A stretch of DNA of 56,474 nucleotides from Phycisphaerae bacterium (GTDB taxonomy: Bacteria; Planctomycetota; Phycisphaerae; UBA1845). Location: NCBI GenBank assembly GCA_029260165.1, contig JAJDDT010000116.1, positions 64,001 through 120,474 on the forward strand, in the 5' to 3' direction. A program made the position numbers and the translations under genes. Of the stretch, positions 25,012-32,874 are shown piece by piece (the first letter of the stretch is position 1; the number at the start of each line of letters is the position of its first letter). The notes under the pieces are model-generated. The model saw only the letters and a list, made by a program, of their open reading frames with translations, had not been told where the DNA came from and searched no databases.

Positions 25012-25099
25012 TTCATGGGTGGCCCACCTCTTTAGAGGTGGGGGACTCGATTTCCGGTCTGGATTCGACTCCCCCACGGCTGAAGCCATGGGCCACCCA
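25012..25099. repeat. 88-bp palindromic repeat, copy 1
   Basis: Bounded by exact 11-bp inverted ends TGGGTGGCCCA (25016-25026) and TGGGCCACCCA (25089-25099). Inside are the hairpin CCACCTC-TTTA-GAGGTGG and facing arms GTGGGGGACTCGA / TCGACTCCCCCAC (12 of 13 paired). Copy 2 at 29307-29393 is almost identical except in the central loop. No transposase is nearby. It resembles a REP/MITE-type element and lies in the 214-base gap between the sugar transferase and the PilZ gene; no gene is seen in that gap. Confidence 0.8.
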
Positions 25100-25141
25100 A
25101 TCATACAATCATCAAACCATCAAACGACGAGTAACGAAGCA

Positions 25142-25510
25142 CTAATCGGCTGATGTGTGTTTGAACCTCGCACCGACCTTGAACCCGCCGATCGTCTGCG
25201 TGGCGTGTCGTATCACAATGGGTACCCAGGAGGTGGCATCGTCCTCATCTCCACACCTCCGTATGTCGGCTTCGTCACGTTTGTCAAACCGTTGCTTGCA
25301 GACAAATCCGACACCTTCCGTGCTCAGGCTGCTGCCTCGTGCGATCAATGTCCGACCCTTGTGGCGAATTTCCAACGGCTCGGACCACTCGAAATAGCGG
25401 GTCGATGTACGCTTGCCGAGATACGAATCCTCGTTGGCTTCTCCCGATTCGCAATACTCGGTCAGCCAATGATTGATAATGGTCCGATGTGCCTCGGCGA
25501 TGTTTCCCAT
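25142..25510 (-). CDS. PilZ-domain-like protein
   Basis: A 122-residue protein. The ATG at 25510 is supported by GGAGA 10 bases upstream. The N-terminal helix is followed by GKRTSTRY, which contains the positively charged stretch expected for the RxxxR c-di-GMP motif, and later by ARGSSLSTEGVGF, resembling the (D/N)xSxxG motif with Thr-Glu-Gly. The beta-barrel end IGGFKVGARF is typical. It could bind c-di-GMP, although the second motif is not canonical. It follows the CpaE-like gene by about 57 bp on the same strand, so it may link c-di-GMP to pilus or motility control. Confidence 0.65.
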   Translation of the reverse strand: MGNIAEAHRTIINHWLTEYCESGEANEDSYLGKRTSTRYFEWSEPLEIRHKGRTLIARGSSLSTEGVGFVCKQRFDKRDEADIRRCGDEDDATSWVPIVIRHATQTIGGFKVGARFKHTSAD

Positions 25511-25567
25511 GACGTATTCTCCGGGTTCTGTCTCAAGGCCGGAATTTCGCAAGCCGCATCATGCGTG

Positions 25568-26743
25568 CTATTTCCTGCCGAGGATCTTCCCGAATATCCC
25601 GGCAGACTTCTTTTTCGGAGAGTCGGACGCATACTCCGGTGCGAGCTTCCTTGCCATTTCCGCGATCGCAGCCTTGGCTTTGCTGGCTGGCGCGTCCGCT
25701 CCGATGGGGTGTCCCAAATCGGTCGCCGCGGAGACGAATTGATAATCGTTGGGAATCCCCGCAAAAACCGGTCGGCGGAAGTGCGACTCGACGTCTTCCA
25801 GCGTGATGCGCTCGAAGGCACCGTCGCTGCGGTTCACCACAATCTCGATACGATCCTCCTCCGCCCCCATCTGCTTGAGCGACTCGCAGACTCGCGTCGC
25901 GTTGCGAATCGGTGGTACACCCAGTTGTGTGACGACCAGGATGTGGTTTGCGTCGCGGACCGCCATCGCGGAATGGAAGTTGTACGACCGCGGCAGGTCA
26001 ACAACGATGTGCGGAAAGCGCTTGCCCGCCAACTGAAACATCGCCAGGATACCGTCCGGCGTGATATCACGCGCATGTTCCATATGGTCAGGCCGACCCA
26101 GAACCGATACCCCGCTGGGAAGGTCCACAAACGCCGCGCAGGTCGTTTCGGCGTCAACGTCCGCCCCTTCATGGCAGATGTCTGCGATGCTGTACTTCGG
26201 TGTGCAATCGAACGCGCAACACACGTCACCGTACTCCAGATTGAGGTCGACCAGACCGGTCGGCTCCTTTGTCAGGGATGCCAGCTCAACCGCCAGATTG
26301 CACGCGATCGTTGTCGCACCAACCCCTCCGGACGAGCCAACCACGCAAATGCGCTTCGAGTGCGCGGAGACCGCCCGCGTTGTGGGTCGAAGCCGATACA
26401 ACGCGCTTTCCATATCCTCCGGGTCGACAGGCGTCGTGATGAACTGCCCGCATCCCGAACGCATCGCCTGAATGATAAACGTCGCATCGGTCCGACCGCT
26501 GATGCCCAGAATTCCACACTCCGAATGAGTCTGCGAGATACGCTCGACGACGTCGATGGCACCCAGCGTGTCCAGATCGATGGCAACAACGTCCACGTCC
26601 TGGCTCGCAAGGCAGTTCATCAACTCGTCAACGGATCGATAAACCTCGACAAGACGCACTGAGGGTGAGTCAGCCAACGGCTTCTCAATGTTGCTGTTTT
26701 GCGGAGTATCCGAATACAGAACGATGCTTATTTTCGATGGCAT
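25568..26743 (-). CDS. CpaE/TadZ-like MinD-family ATPase
   Basis: A 391-residue protein. Residues 1-120 look like a degenerate receiver-type domain (ISIVLYSDTPQNSNIEKPLAD, VDVVAIDLDTLGAIDVV, GILGISGRTDATF). The ATPase domain starts with CVVGSSGGVGATTIACNLA, a deviant Walker A that lacks the usual KGG lysine but has the GGVGATT of CpaE/TadZ proteins. Then come VDLNLEYGDVCCAF, VVDLPRSYNFHSAMAV and VVNRSDGAFERIT. Such proteins place Flp/Tad pilus machinery at the cell pole. No other tad genes (cpaF, tadB, flp) are in the window. The gene precedes the PilZ gene in a likely operon. Confidence 0.85.
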   Translation of the reverse strand: MPSKISIVLYSDTPQNSNIEKPLADSPSVRLVEVYRSVDELMNCLASQDVDVVAIDLDTLGAIDVVERISQTHSECGILGISGRTDATFIIQAMRSGCGQFITTPVDPEDMESALYRLRPTTRAVSAHSKRICVVGSSGGVGATTIACNLAVELASLTKEPTGLVDLNLEYGDVCCAFDCTPKYSIADICHEGADVDAETTCAAFVDLPSGVSVLGRPDHMEHARDITPDGILAMFQLAGKRFPHIVVDLPRSYNFHSAMAVRDANHILVVTQLGVPPIRNATRVCESLKQMGAEEDRIEIVVNRSDGAFERITLEDVESHFRRPVFAGIPNDYQFVSAATDLGHPIGADAPASKAKAAIAEMARKLAPEYASDSPKKKSAGIFGKILGRK

Positions 26744-27021
26744 GGCAGACTCATCGGGCCAATCTTTTCGTCAACAATCGCACGTCCGCACGGCGACACA
26801 TCTACCTCATCGTCCAAACAGGACGCTCCCATGCGTCCCAAACCACACAAGCCCGATCACCGAACCATGCTCCGATAATCACCTGACTGCCGATCGCAGT
26901 TTCCGATTGCCCAAAATATTCAACCCAATGTCGCCGTCCATGCCCTCGAAGGACGATCGAATCGCCGTTATCATGCACGCCGTCCGAAAAGCAGGAGAAT
27001 GTCCAGTCTGGGAGCGGAATT

Positions 27022-27807
27022 ATGGGCGTATTATCGGAAAAACATGCAATCGTCTGCGGAAGCACACAGGGCATTGGCTGGGCGTGTGCACACGAAATCG
27101 CGACACAGGGGGCGAGCGTCACCCTTTTTGCACGCAGCGAGTCCGCCCTCAGGGAACGCGTTGCGGAACTGCCAACCGAAGACGGTCAGGTCCATGGCTA
27201 CATCGTCGCGGATTTCACCAGTCCCGATTCGGTCAAGGACGCCGCCCACAAACACATCGACGCCGGCGCGATCGTCGATATCCTCGTAAACAACACCGGT
27301 GGGCCACCCTCAGGTCCGATAACCGAAGCCCATTCCACCGCCTTCCAGGCCGCCTTCGCAAAGCACGTCGTCAACAACCACAACATCCTTCAAAGCGTTC
27401 TCCCAGGCATGAAGGAACGCTCGTTTGGACGAATTGTTAACATCATCTCGACGTCGGTTTTCCAACCGATCAAGGGGCTTGGCGTCTCCAACACCATTCG
27501 CGCCGCCGTCGCAAACTGGTCACGCACCGTCTCCTCCGAGGTAGCGACATTCGGTGTCACCATCAACAACGTCCTTCCCGGATACACCGATACCGAACGA
27601 CTCAACCACCTGTTTGAAGCCAAGTCCAAACGCACCGGCCAATCTCCCGAGGCCATCCGCCAAACCGCCATCGACAGCATTCCCACCGGTCGGATGGCTG
27701 ACCCGAAGGAAATCGCCGCCGTCGTCGCGTTTCTCGCATCACCCGCCGCAAGCTACGTCAACGGCGTGAACATGCCCGTCGATGGCGGACGACTCGCGTC
27801 GCAATAA
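27022..27807 (+). CDS. SDR-family oxidoreductase lacking the YxxxK motif
   Basis: A 261-residue protein with the SDR cofactor loop (CGSTQGIGWACAHEIA), the NNTGGPPSGP strand end and the C-terminal VNGVNMPVDGG. The expected YxxxK catalytic pair is replaced by SNTIR in GVSNTIRAAVANW; the serine upstream, ISTSVF, remains. GGAG seven bases upstream supports ATG 27022. It is the first gene of the convergent plus-strand arm with amnC- and amnD-like genes, so a role in tryptophan or aminomuconate catabolism is inferred. Similar divergent SDRs occur beside kynurenine genes in other bacteria as far as I recall, but the reaction is not known to me. Confidence 0.85.
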   Translation: MGVLSEKHAIVCGSTQGIGWACAHEIATQGASVTLFARSESALRERVAELPTEDGQVHGYIVADFTSPDSVKDAAHKHIDAGAIVDILVNNTGGPPSGPITEAHSTAFQAAFAKHVVNNHNILQSVLPGMKERSFGRIVNIISTSVFQPIKGLGVSNTIRAAVANWSRTVSSEVATFGVTINNVLPGYTDTERLNHLFEAKSKRTGQSPEAIRQTAIDSIPTGRMADPKEIAAVVAFLASPAASYVNGVNMPVDGGRLASQ

Positions 27808-27811
27808 AACC

Positions 27812-29257
27812 ATGGAAAACATCGCCAATTACATCAACGGAGAAATGGTCGCTCCCGCGTCGGGCGAATACCTCGACAACGTCGATCCCGCACGCGGCGA
27901 GGTCTACAGCCGGGTTCCCGACAGCGACGAACGCGACATCGACAAGGCAGTCGCCGCCGCAAGGCAGGCGTTCCCGGAGTGGTCCAAAACCCCGTCGGCC
28001 CAGCGCACGAAAATCATGCTCCGCATCGCCGACCTGCTCGAACAGAGAATCGACGAATTCGCCCGCGCCGAATGCATCGACAACGGTAAACCGATCAGCC
28101 TCGCACGAACCCTCGACATCCCACGCGCTGTCGCCAACACCCGCTTCTTCGCAACATCAATCACCCATTTCGCCACCGAAGCCCACCCGATAGACGACAC
28201 CGCCATCAACTACACCCTCCGCAACCCGCGAGGCGTCGCCGGCATCATCTCACCCTGGAACCTGCCACTGTATCTGTTCACCTGGAAAATCTCGCCCGCC
28301 CTCGCGACCGGTAACACCGTCGTCGCCAAACCATCCGAAATCACACCCATGACCGCTTACATGTACAGCCGGCTCTGCATCGAAGCCGGTCTGCCCCCGG
28401 GTGTGCTCAACGTCGTCCATGGCCAGGGTGCCAAAACGGGCGCCGCCCTCGTCGCCCACCGAGACGTCCCAACCGTTTCCTTCACCGGCGGAACCAGGAC
28501 AGGTCAATCCATCGCGATTGCCACCGCCCCCAGGTTCAAGAAGGTGTCCCTCGAAATGGGCGGTAAGAACCCCAACATCGTTTTCGCCGACGCAAACCTC
28601 GAACAAGCCCTCGCCGGCAGCGTCCGCGCCTCCTTCGCAAACCAGGGACAGGTCTGCCTCTGCGGATCGAGATTATTCGTCGAGCAATCAATCCACGATC
28701 GGTTCCTCGACCGCTTCGTCGCGATGACCAGGAAACTCAACGTCGGCGATCCGTTGGAGGATGGCACCGACCAGGGCGCCGTCGTCTCCAGGCAACACCT
28801 CGAAAAAATCAAGGGCTACGTCGAACTCGCAAAGCAGGAGGGCGGTCAGGTTCTCTGCGGCGGAAAATCACCCGATCTCATAAACGACCGCTGCAAGGAT
28901 GGCCACTTCTTCGAGCCGACCGTCATCACCGGTTTGAACACCGCCTGCCGCGTCAATCGGGAGGAAATCTTCGGACCCGTCGTATGCGTCATCCCGTTCA
29001 AGGACGAGCAACAGGTTATTGAGTACGCAAACAGCACCGACTATGGTCTGTCCGCCTCGATCTGGACGAACGACATTTCCCGCGCCCACCGCGTCGCAGC
29101 CAATCTGCAATCCGGCACCGTGTGGATCAACGCATGGATGATCCGCGACCTCCGCGTCCCCTTCGGAGGCATGAAATCCAGCGGCGTCGGCAGAGAGGGA
29201 GGCCTGGAATCACTAAGATTCTTCACGGAACCGAAAAATGTGTGCGTCAATATATAG
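27812..29257 (+). CDS. amnC: 2-Aminomuconate 6-semialdehyde dehydrogenase
   Basis: A 481-residue NAD-dependent aldehyde dehydrogenase. Motifs include the cofactor-binding PWNLPLYLFTWKISPALATGN, the glycine motif SFTGGTRTGQSI, the general base in SLEMGGKNPNIVF, the nucleophile in NQGQVCLCGSR and the late EEIFGPVVCVIPF. The family assignment within ALDHs rests on the neighbours: acmsd and amnD-like genes make oxidation of 2-aminomuconate semialdehyde to 2-aminomuconate the expected reaction. ATG 27812 fits the family start (NYINGEMV); a frame opening at 27782 would overlap the SDR gene. It follows the SDR stop by 4 bp, so the two are cotranscribed. Confidence 0.88.
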   Translation: MENIANYINGEMVAPASGEYLDNVDPARGEVYSRVPDSDERDIDKAVAAARQAFPEWSKTPSAQRTKIMLRIADLLEQRIDEFARAECIDNGKPISLARTLDIPRAVANTRFFATSITHFATEAHPIDDTAINYTLRNPRGVAGIISPWNLPLYLFTWKISPALATGNTVVAKPSEITPMTAYMYSRLCIEAGLPPGVLNVVHGQGAKTGAALVAHRDVPTVSFTGGTRTGQSIAIATAPRFKKVSLEMGGKNPNIVFADANLEQALAGSVRASFANQGQVCLCGSRLFVEQSIHDRFLDRFVAMTRKLNVGDPLEDGTDQGAVVSRQHLEKIKGYVELAKQEGGQVLCGGKSPDLINDRCKDGHFFEPTVITGLNTACRVNREEIFGPVVCVIPFKDEQQVIEYANSTDYGLSASIWTNDISRAHRVAANLQSGTVWINAWMIRDLRVPFGGMKSSGVGREGGLESLRFFTEPKNVCVNI

Positions 29258-29306
29258 TTGCTGTTCGACTTACTATAGAAGGTGGCAATTCGGTGGGTGC
29301 CCCACG

Positions 29307-29393
29307 TTCATGGGTGGCCCACCTCTTTAGAGGTGGGGGACTCGATTTGAAATGCGAATCGACTCCCCCACGGCTAAAGCCATGGGCCACCCA
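29307..29393. repeat. 87-bp palindromic repeat, copy 2
   Basis: Same element as at 25012-25099: ends TGGGTGGCCCA (29311-29321) and TGGGCCACCCA (29383-29393), the same internal hairpin, and a changed central loop. It separates the amnC- and amnD-like genes within the 266-base gap. RNA from this site could fold into a long hairpin and modulate expression of the downstream gene. No target duplication was identified. Confidence 0.8.
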
Positions 29394-29396
29394 ACC

Positions 29397-29429
29397 CAAT
29401 GTAGCGTCACCCCTTGTGGGTGACGGGAA
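29397..29429. repeat. 33-bp hairpin repeat, copy a
   Basis: Begins CAATGTAGCG and contains GTCACCC-CTTGT-GGGTGAC, a perfect 7-bp hairpin. It follows the palindromic repeat after three bases. Copy b at 29991 differs by one base. A function as a bidirectional terminator or RNA-stability element is possible. Confidence 0.7.
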
Positions 29430-29523
29430 AACCAGAGAGCGTCGGCGAATCGATCACACGACGATCAGGTTGAAACGGAACCAACAACAGAAATCACCGG
29501 TTTGACCCAAAAAGGCGAAACCA

Positions 29524-29943
29524 ATGAGCGAAAGTATCCAGAGTCAAAAAGCCCCCGAACCCGTCGGTGCCTACCCACACGCCAAACGCGTCGGCCACCT
29601 GCTGTTCCTGTCGGGTGTCGGTCCGCGCAAACGTGGCACGAAGGAAATCCCCGGCGTCACGCTAGATAACAAAGGCCACATCGCCGGCTACGACATCGAA
29701 GTGCAGTGTCATTCCGTCTTTGAAAACGTCCGCACCGTCGTCGAAGACTCCGGTTCAAGCTGGGACCGCATCGTCGACGTCACCGTCTTCTTAACAAACA
29801 TGAAAGACGACTTCGCAAAATACAACAAACTCTACGCCGAGTATTTCAAAGACAACCAGCCTGCCCGCACCACCGTCGAAGTCACCGCCCTGCCAACCCC
29901 GATCGCCATTGAACTAAAAGTCATCGCCACCATCCCGGAGTAA
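29524..29943 (+). CDS. amnD: RidA-family 2-aminomuconate deaminase
   Basis: A 139-residue RidA/YjgF-family protein. It has the AYPHAKRVGHLLFLSGVGPR opening, the VRTVVEDSGSSWDRIVDVTVFLTNM core and QPARTTVEVTALP with the conserved arginine that binds substrate carboxylate in this family. Given the adjacent amnC-like gene and acmsd, the best reading is deamination of 2-aminomuconate to 4-oxalocrotonate with release of ammonia. RidA proteins that destroy reactive enamines look similar, so context carries the assignment. It lies 266 bp after amnC with repeats between, so it may have an additional promoter. Confidence 0.85.
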   Translation: MSESIQSQKAPEPVGAYPHAKRVGHLLFLSGVGPRKRGTKEIPGVTLDNKGHIAGYDIEVQCHSVFENVRTVVEDSGSSWDRIVDVTVFLTNMKDDFAKYNKLYAEYFKDNQPARTTVEVTALPTPIAIELKVIATIPE

Positions 29944-29990
29944 CTCGGCGATTCTCCTGATGCGCCGCCACCGCGCGTGTGTGACGCATT

Positions 29991-30023
29991 CAATGTAGCG
30001 TCACCCCTTGTGGGTGGCGGGAA
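29991..30023. repeat. 33-bp hairpin repeat, copy b
   Basis: Differs from copy a at one position (GGGTGGC instead of GGGTGAC), which keeps the stem through a G-U pair. It lies between the convergent amnD and kynB genes, whose stops are 145 bp apart, where a bidirectional terminator would be useful. No T-run follows. Confidence 0.7.
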
Positions 30024-30088
30024 TACAATGGGTCTTCCGCAGGCTCGGAATGCTCCGCACACTGTCACGCTGCGCGGGCACTCTCCAA

Positions 30089-30706
30089 TCAGATCGTCCG
30101 CAAAATCGCCCGCACCGGACTCGCATCAAACCCCACCAACCTCAAGGGCAACGCGATCAATTCATAAATCCCCGGCGCCACGTCGGACAAGACAACCCCC
30201 TCGAGGATGGCCATGTCGTTCGCAAGGAACCGCTGATGCGCGGGCAGGTCCTTCGAGTGAAACAAGTCAACACTCGGCGTATCGATCCCGATCAGCCTGA
30301 CCCCCTTCGCATGCAGCCCGTCAACCAACCCCGGCTCCAACCCCGCAAAATCCTCGTTGAAATCCGTCGGATCAGGATATGTCCCCGTCGCAATCAACAC
30401 GCGGGATTCGACTATTTCCTCTGTCAACATATCAGTGGCCACGCGAACCCCACGACCGACATCAACACGCACCACCTGACACCGCCCGAGGTAATAGTCA
30501 GGATCGCGTTCATCAATCGAAGGCGCACCAACCCCATAATGATTCGGTCCATCCACATGCGCCCCAAGATGCACCGTCCCGTGCAGCGTCGACAGCGTCA
30601 GATGATCTCCGCGAGACATGTCGCAAAGAACCTCGCGCGACGGCGGCGTATCCCCAGGCCAAACCGCCAGCGACTCGGTGACAGGTGGTGTGATGTCGTA
30701 AATCAT
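30089..30706 (-). CDS. kynB: Kynurenine formamidase (arylformamidase)
   Basis: A 205-residue metal-dependent cyclase-family hydrolase that removes the formyl group of N-formylkynurenine. The signature is near residues 45-60: HGTVHLGAHVDGPNHY, supplying the metal-binding histidines and aspartate. SLAVWPGDTPP near the N-terminus and GIDTPSVDLFHSKDLPAH later are typical of KynB. It is the last gene of the minus-strand operon, downstream of kynA by 27 bp. Length matches the roughly 210 residues usual for the family. Confidence 0.93.
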   Translation of the reverse strand: MIYDITPPVTESLAVWPGDTPPSREVLCDMSRGDHLTLSTLHGTVHLGAHVDGPNHYGVGAPSIDERDPDYYLGRCQVVRVDVGRGVRVATDMLTEEIVESRVLIATGTYPDPTDFNEDFAGLEPGLVDGLHAKGVRLIGIDTPSVDLFHSKDLPAHQRFLANDMAILEGVVLSDVAPGIYELIALPLRLVGFDASPVRAILRTI

Positions 30707-30733
30707 CGCAGAATCAAACCATCGACCGCCCGA

Positions 30734-31516
30734 TTACAATCGGTGTCGAATCGCCCAAAGGTCTGGAAAAACCGACATGAACAGCGACTTCTTGAGAAAC
30801 GCAACGCCCAACGATCCACCCGATCCCTGCTTGCTCCCGATCGTGCGCTCAACCATTTTCACATGTCGATAACGCCACTCCTGCAAACCCTCATCAAAAT
30901 CGGTCATCGATTCAAACAGAATCGTCATCCCCGGATCGTTTCGATACAAACGCTCAATCCCATCCTGAACCGTTCCGTTGGCCACGTTAGGCTCCGTCGC
31001 TTCCCGATTGCGAATCTCACCCGGTATCGTCACGTCGTGCTGCTCGAGAAGATCATAAAAATGATCGACAACCGTCCGCTCGGTCAACCGTCGCTGCATC
31101 GTCGCATAATAAGGCCCGTCAACATCGTGATATTCCAGCGTGTCCTGACGCTTGTATCCCAGAACAAACTCAAATTCGCGAAACTGCGCCGATTGAAAAC
31201 CGCTCGCAGTGTCAAGCCGATCGCGAAAACTCGTGAACGACATCGGCGTCATCGTCTCGAGAATATCCAACTGCCCGACGAGCGTCTTCATGATCGTGCG
31301 ACATCGCTTGAATGCGTGAATCGATCCGAACACATCGTCAGCCGAAAACAATGTCTTGATCCGATCAAGCTCATGCAACAACTGTTTGAACCAAAGCTCA
31401 TACACCTGATGAATGATGATAAACAGCATCTCGTCATGCTCCGCCGGTGACGACGCAGGCTCCTGCAAATCCAGCAACGCATCAATCTTGAGATAACTTC
31501 CGTAGGTCAGTGTCAT
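30734..31516 (-). CDS. kynA: Tryptophan 2,3-dioxygenase
   Basis: A 260-residue heme enzyme that opens the indole ring of tryptophan to give N-formylkynurenine, the first step of the pathway. Motifs: LTYGSYLKIDALL, FIIIHQVYELWFKQLLHELD with the substrate-site histidine, and WRYRHVKMVERTIGSKQGSGGSLG with the proximal heme histidine. It is slightly shorter than many bacterial forms (about 280). The start follows the kmo stop by 5 bp, so it is in the same operon. Confidence 0.96.
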   Translation of the reverse strand: MTLTYGSYLKIDALLDLQEPASSPAEHDEMLFIIIHQVYELWFKQLLHELDRIKTLFSADDVFGSIHAFKRCRTIMKTLVGQLDILETMTPMSFTSFRDRLDTASGFQSAQFREFEFVLGYKRQDTLEYHDVDGPYYATMQRRLTERTVVDHFYDLLEQHDVTIPGEIRNREATEPNVANGTVQDGIERLYRNDPGMTILFESMTDFDEGLQEWRYRHVKMVERTIGSKQGSGGSLGVAFLKKSLFMSVFPDLWAIRHRL

Positions 31517-31521
31517 AACAA

Positions 31522-32865
31522 TCAGAATATCCAGAGAAACAAGGTCATAAGAACAACGGCAAACAGCGTCGCAATCGCCCAGCCCGCACTCTGCACCTTC
31601 AACTCCTGATTCCGCGCGCGACGAACAGCCTCAGCATACGGAATCCGCGAAAACGTAATCATCGAATAAAGCGGCACATACCACCCGGGAAACCATGCGT
31701 GCAACAGACGCTCACGTTTCTTCTTCCGCAAAAACGACGGTGATCCGACATGATCCCGCATCTCCTTGAAATTCGCGATCGCCAGTCTCGCAAGCGTGTC
31801 CACATGCTTCTTGCGTCGCCCGTGATAAGTCGAGAGGACCGCCCCCCAGTCCGGAGCGAATTCCCCCACGCAATCCATGAAGATTTCGCAATCCTCAAAT
31901 CCCGCGTTGATACCCTGACCGTAAAACGGCACCACCGCGTGGGCAGCGTCACCGACCAACACCACCTTGTCCTGGTAGTGCCACGGACTGCAACGAACCG
32001 TCACCAGCGAACTCGATGGATTCGCAAAATAGTCATCCTCCAGCGTCGGCAGGTGTTCCACCGCGTCCGGAAAATGCTCCGCAAAAAACGACGTCACGTC
32101 ACCCCTGGTTTCGAGCGCGTCAAAACTCAGCGGACCCTTCATTGGCCAGAACAACGTGCAGGTAAACGACCCGTTCGCGTTCGGCAACGCGATCATCATG
32201 TACGACCGCCTTGGCCAGATGTGCAACGCGTTCTTCTCGATCCGAAAACCACCACCCTCCGCCGCCGGAATCGTCAGTTCCTTGTAACCGTGCTCAAGGT
32301 AGTCCTGACGATAATCAAACAGATCGGTTCGCTGCATGCGAGCGCGGACCGCCGAAAAAGCCCCGTCCGCACCGATCAGGAGGTTCGACTCAACCCGCGA
32401 TGTTTCCCCGGTCTCGCCATCCACAAAATCCGCCGACGGCGAATCCAGATCAGCCTCAACACACCGTTTGTTAAAATGCAGCGAAACGTTGTCCTGCGCG
32501 CCGGCTGCGTTGAGCAGATCAATATTCAACTGCCCCCGCGATACCGAGTTGATATACTCCTCGGGATTTTTGCTATAGGGTTGATAGCTCCGCGACCCGT
32601 CCTCACCATGAATCAAGCGACCCGGCATCGCCACCGCAGACTCAAGCACGGTCTCAGCCAACCCCGCCCGCTCCAATGCGTGCACACCGCGCACGGACAA
32701 CGCAAGGTTGATCGATCGACCCGGACCACCCTCACCCAAGCGCAGGTCCGGACGTTTTTCGTACAACGCAACCCGATAGCCCTTCTGACCCAGCATCGTT
32801 GCCAGCAGCGCACCCGCCAACCCCGCACCGGCTATCGTGATCTTCGGATGTTCTTTCTCGCCCAT
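31522..32865 (-). CDS. kmo: Kynurenine 3-monooxygenase with C-terminal membrane helix
   Basis: A 447-residue FAD enzyme that hydroxylates kynurenine. The dinucleotide motif ITIAGAGLAGALLATML opens the protein; the second FAD site is VVLVGDAAHAVVPFYGQGINAGFEDC, and the motif GADGAFSAVR is present. The last 25 residues (GWAIATLFAVVLMTLFLWIF) form a strongly hydrophobic helix that would anchor the enzyme to the membrane. Mammalian KMO has a C-terminal anchor; the well-known Pseudomonas enzyme does not. The gene lies between kynU and kynA with gaps under 10 bp. Confidence 0.95.
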   Translation of the reverse strand: MGEKEHPKITIAGAGLAGALLATMLGQKGYRVALYEKRPDLRLGEGGPGRSINLALSVRGVHALERAGLAETVLESAVAMPGRLIHGEDGSRSYQPYSKNPEEYINSVSRGQLNIDLLNAAGAQDNVSLHFNKRCVEADLDSPSADFVDGETGETSRVESNLLIGADGAFSAVRARMQRTDLFDYRQDYLEHGYKELTIPAAEGGGFRIEKNALHIWPRRSYMMIALPNANGSFTCTLFWPMKGPLSFDALETRGDVTSFFAEHFPDAVEHLPTLEDDYFANPSSSLVTVRCSPWHYQDKVVLVGDAAHAVVPFYGQGINAGFEDCEIFMDCVGEFAPDWGAVLSTYHGRRKKHVDTLARLAIANFKEMRDHVGSPSFLRKKKRERLLHAWFPGWYVPLYSMITFSRIPYAEAVRRARNQELKVQSAGWAIATLFAVVLMTLFLWIF

Positions 32866-32874
32866 ATTCTGCGC

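Noticed and set aside
25157-26662. 501-codon plus-strand open frame
   Set aside because: Antisense to the PilZ- and CpaE-like genes.
25012-29393. Composite transposon bounded by the two palindromes
   Set aside because: The copies are not in an inverted or IS-bearing layout, no transposase lies between them and the enclosed genes look resident.
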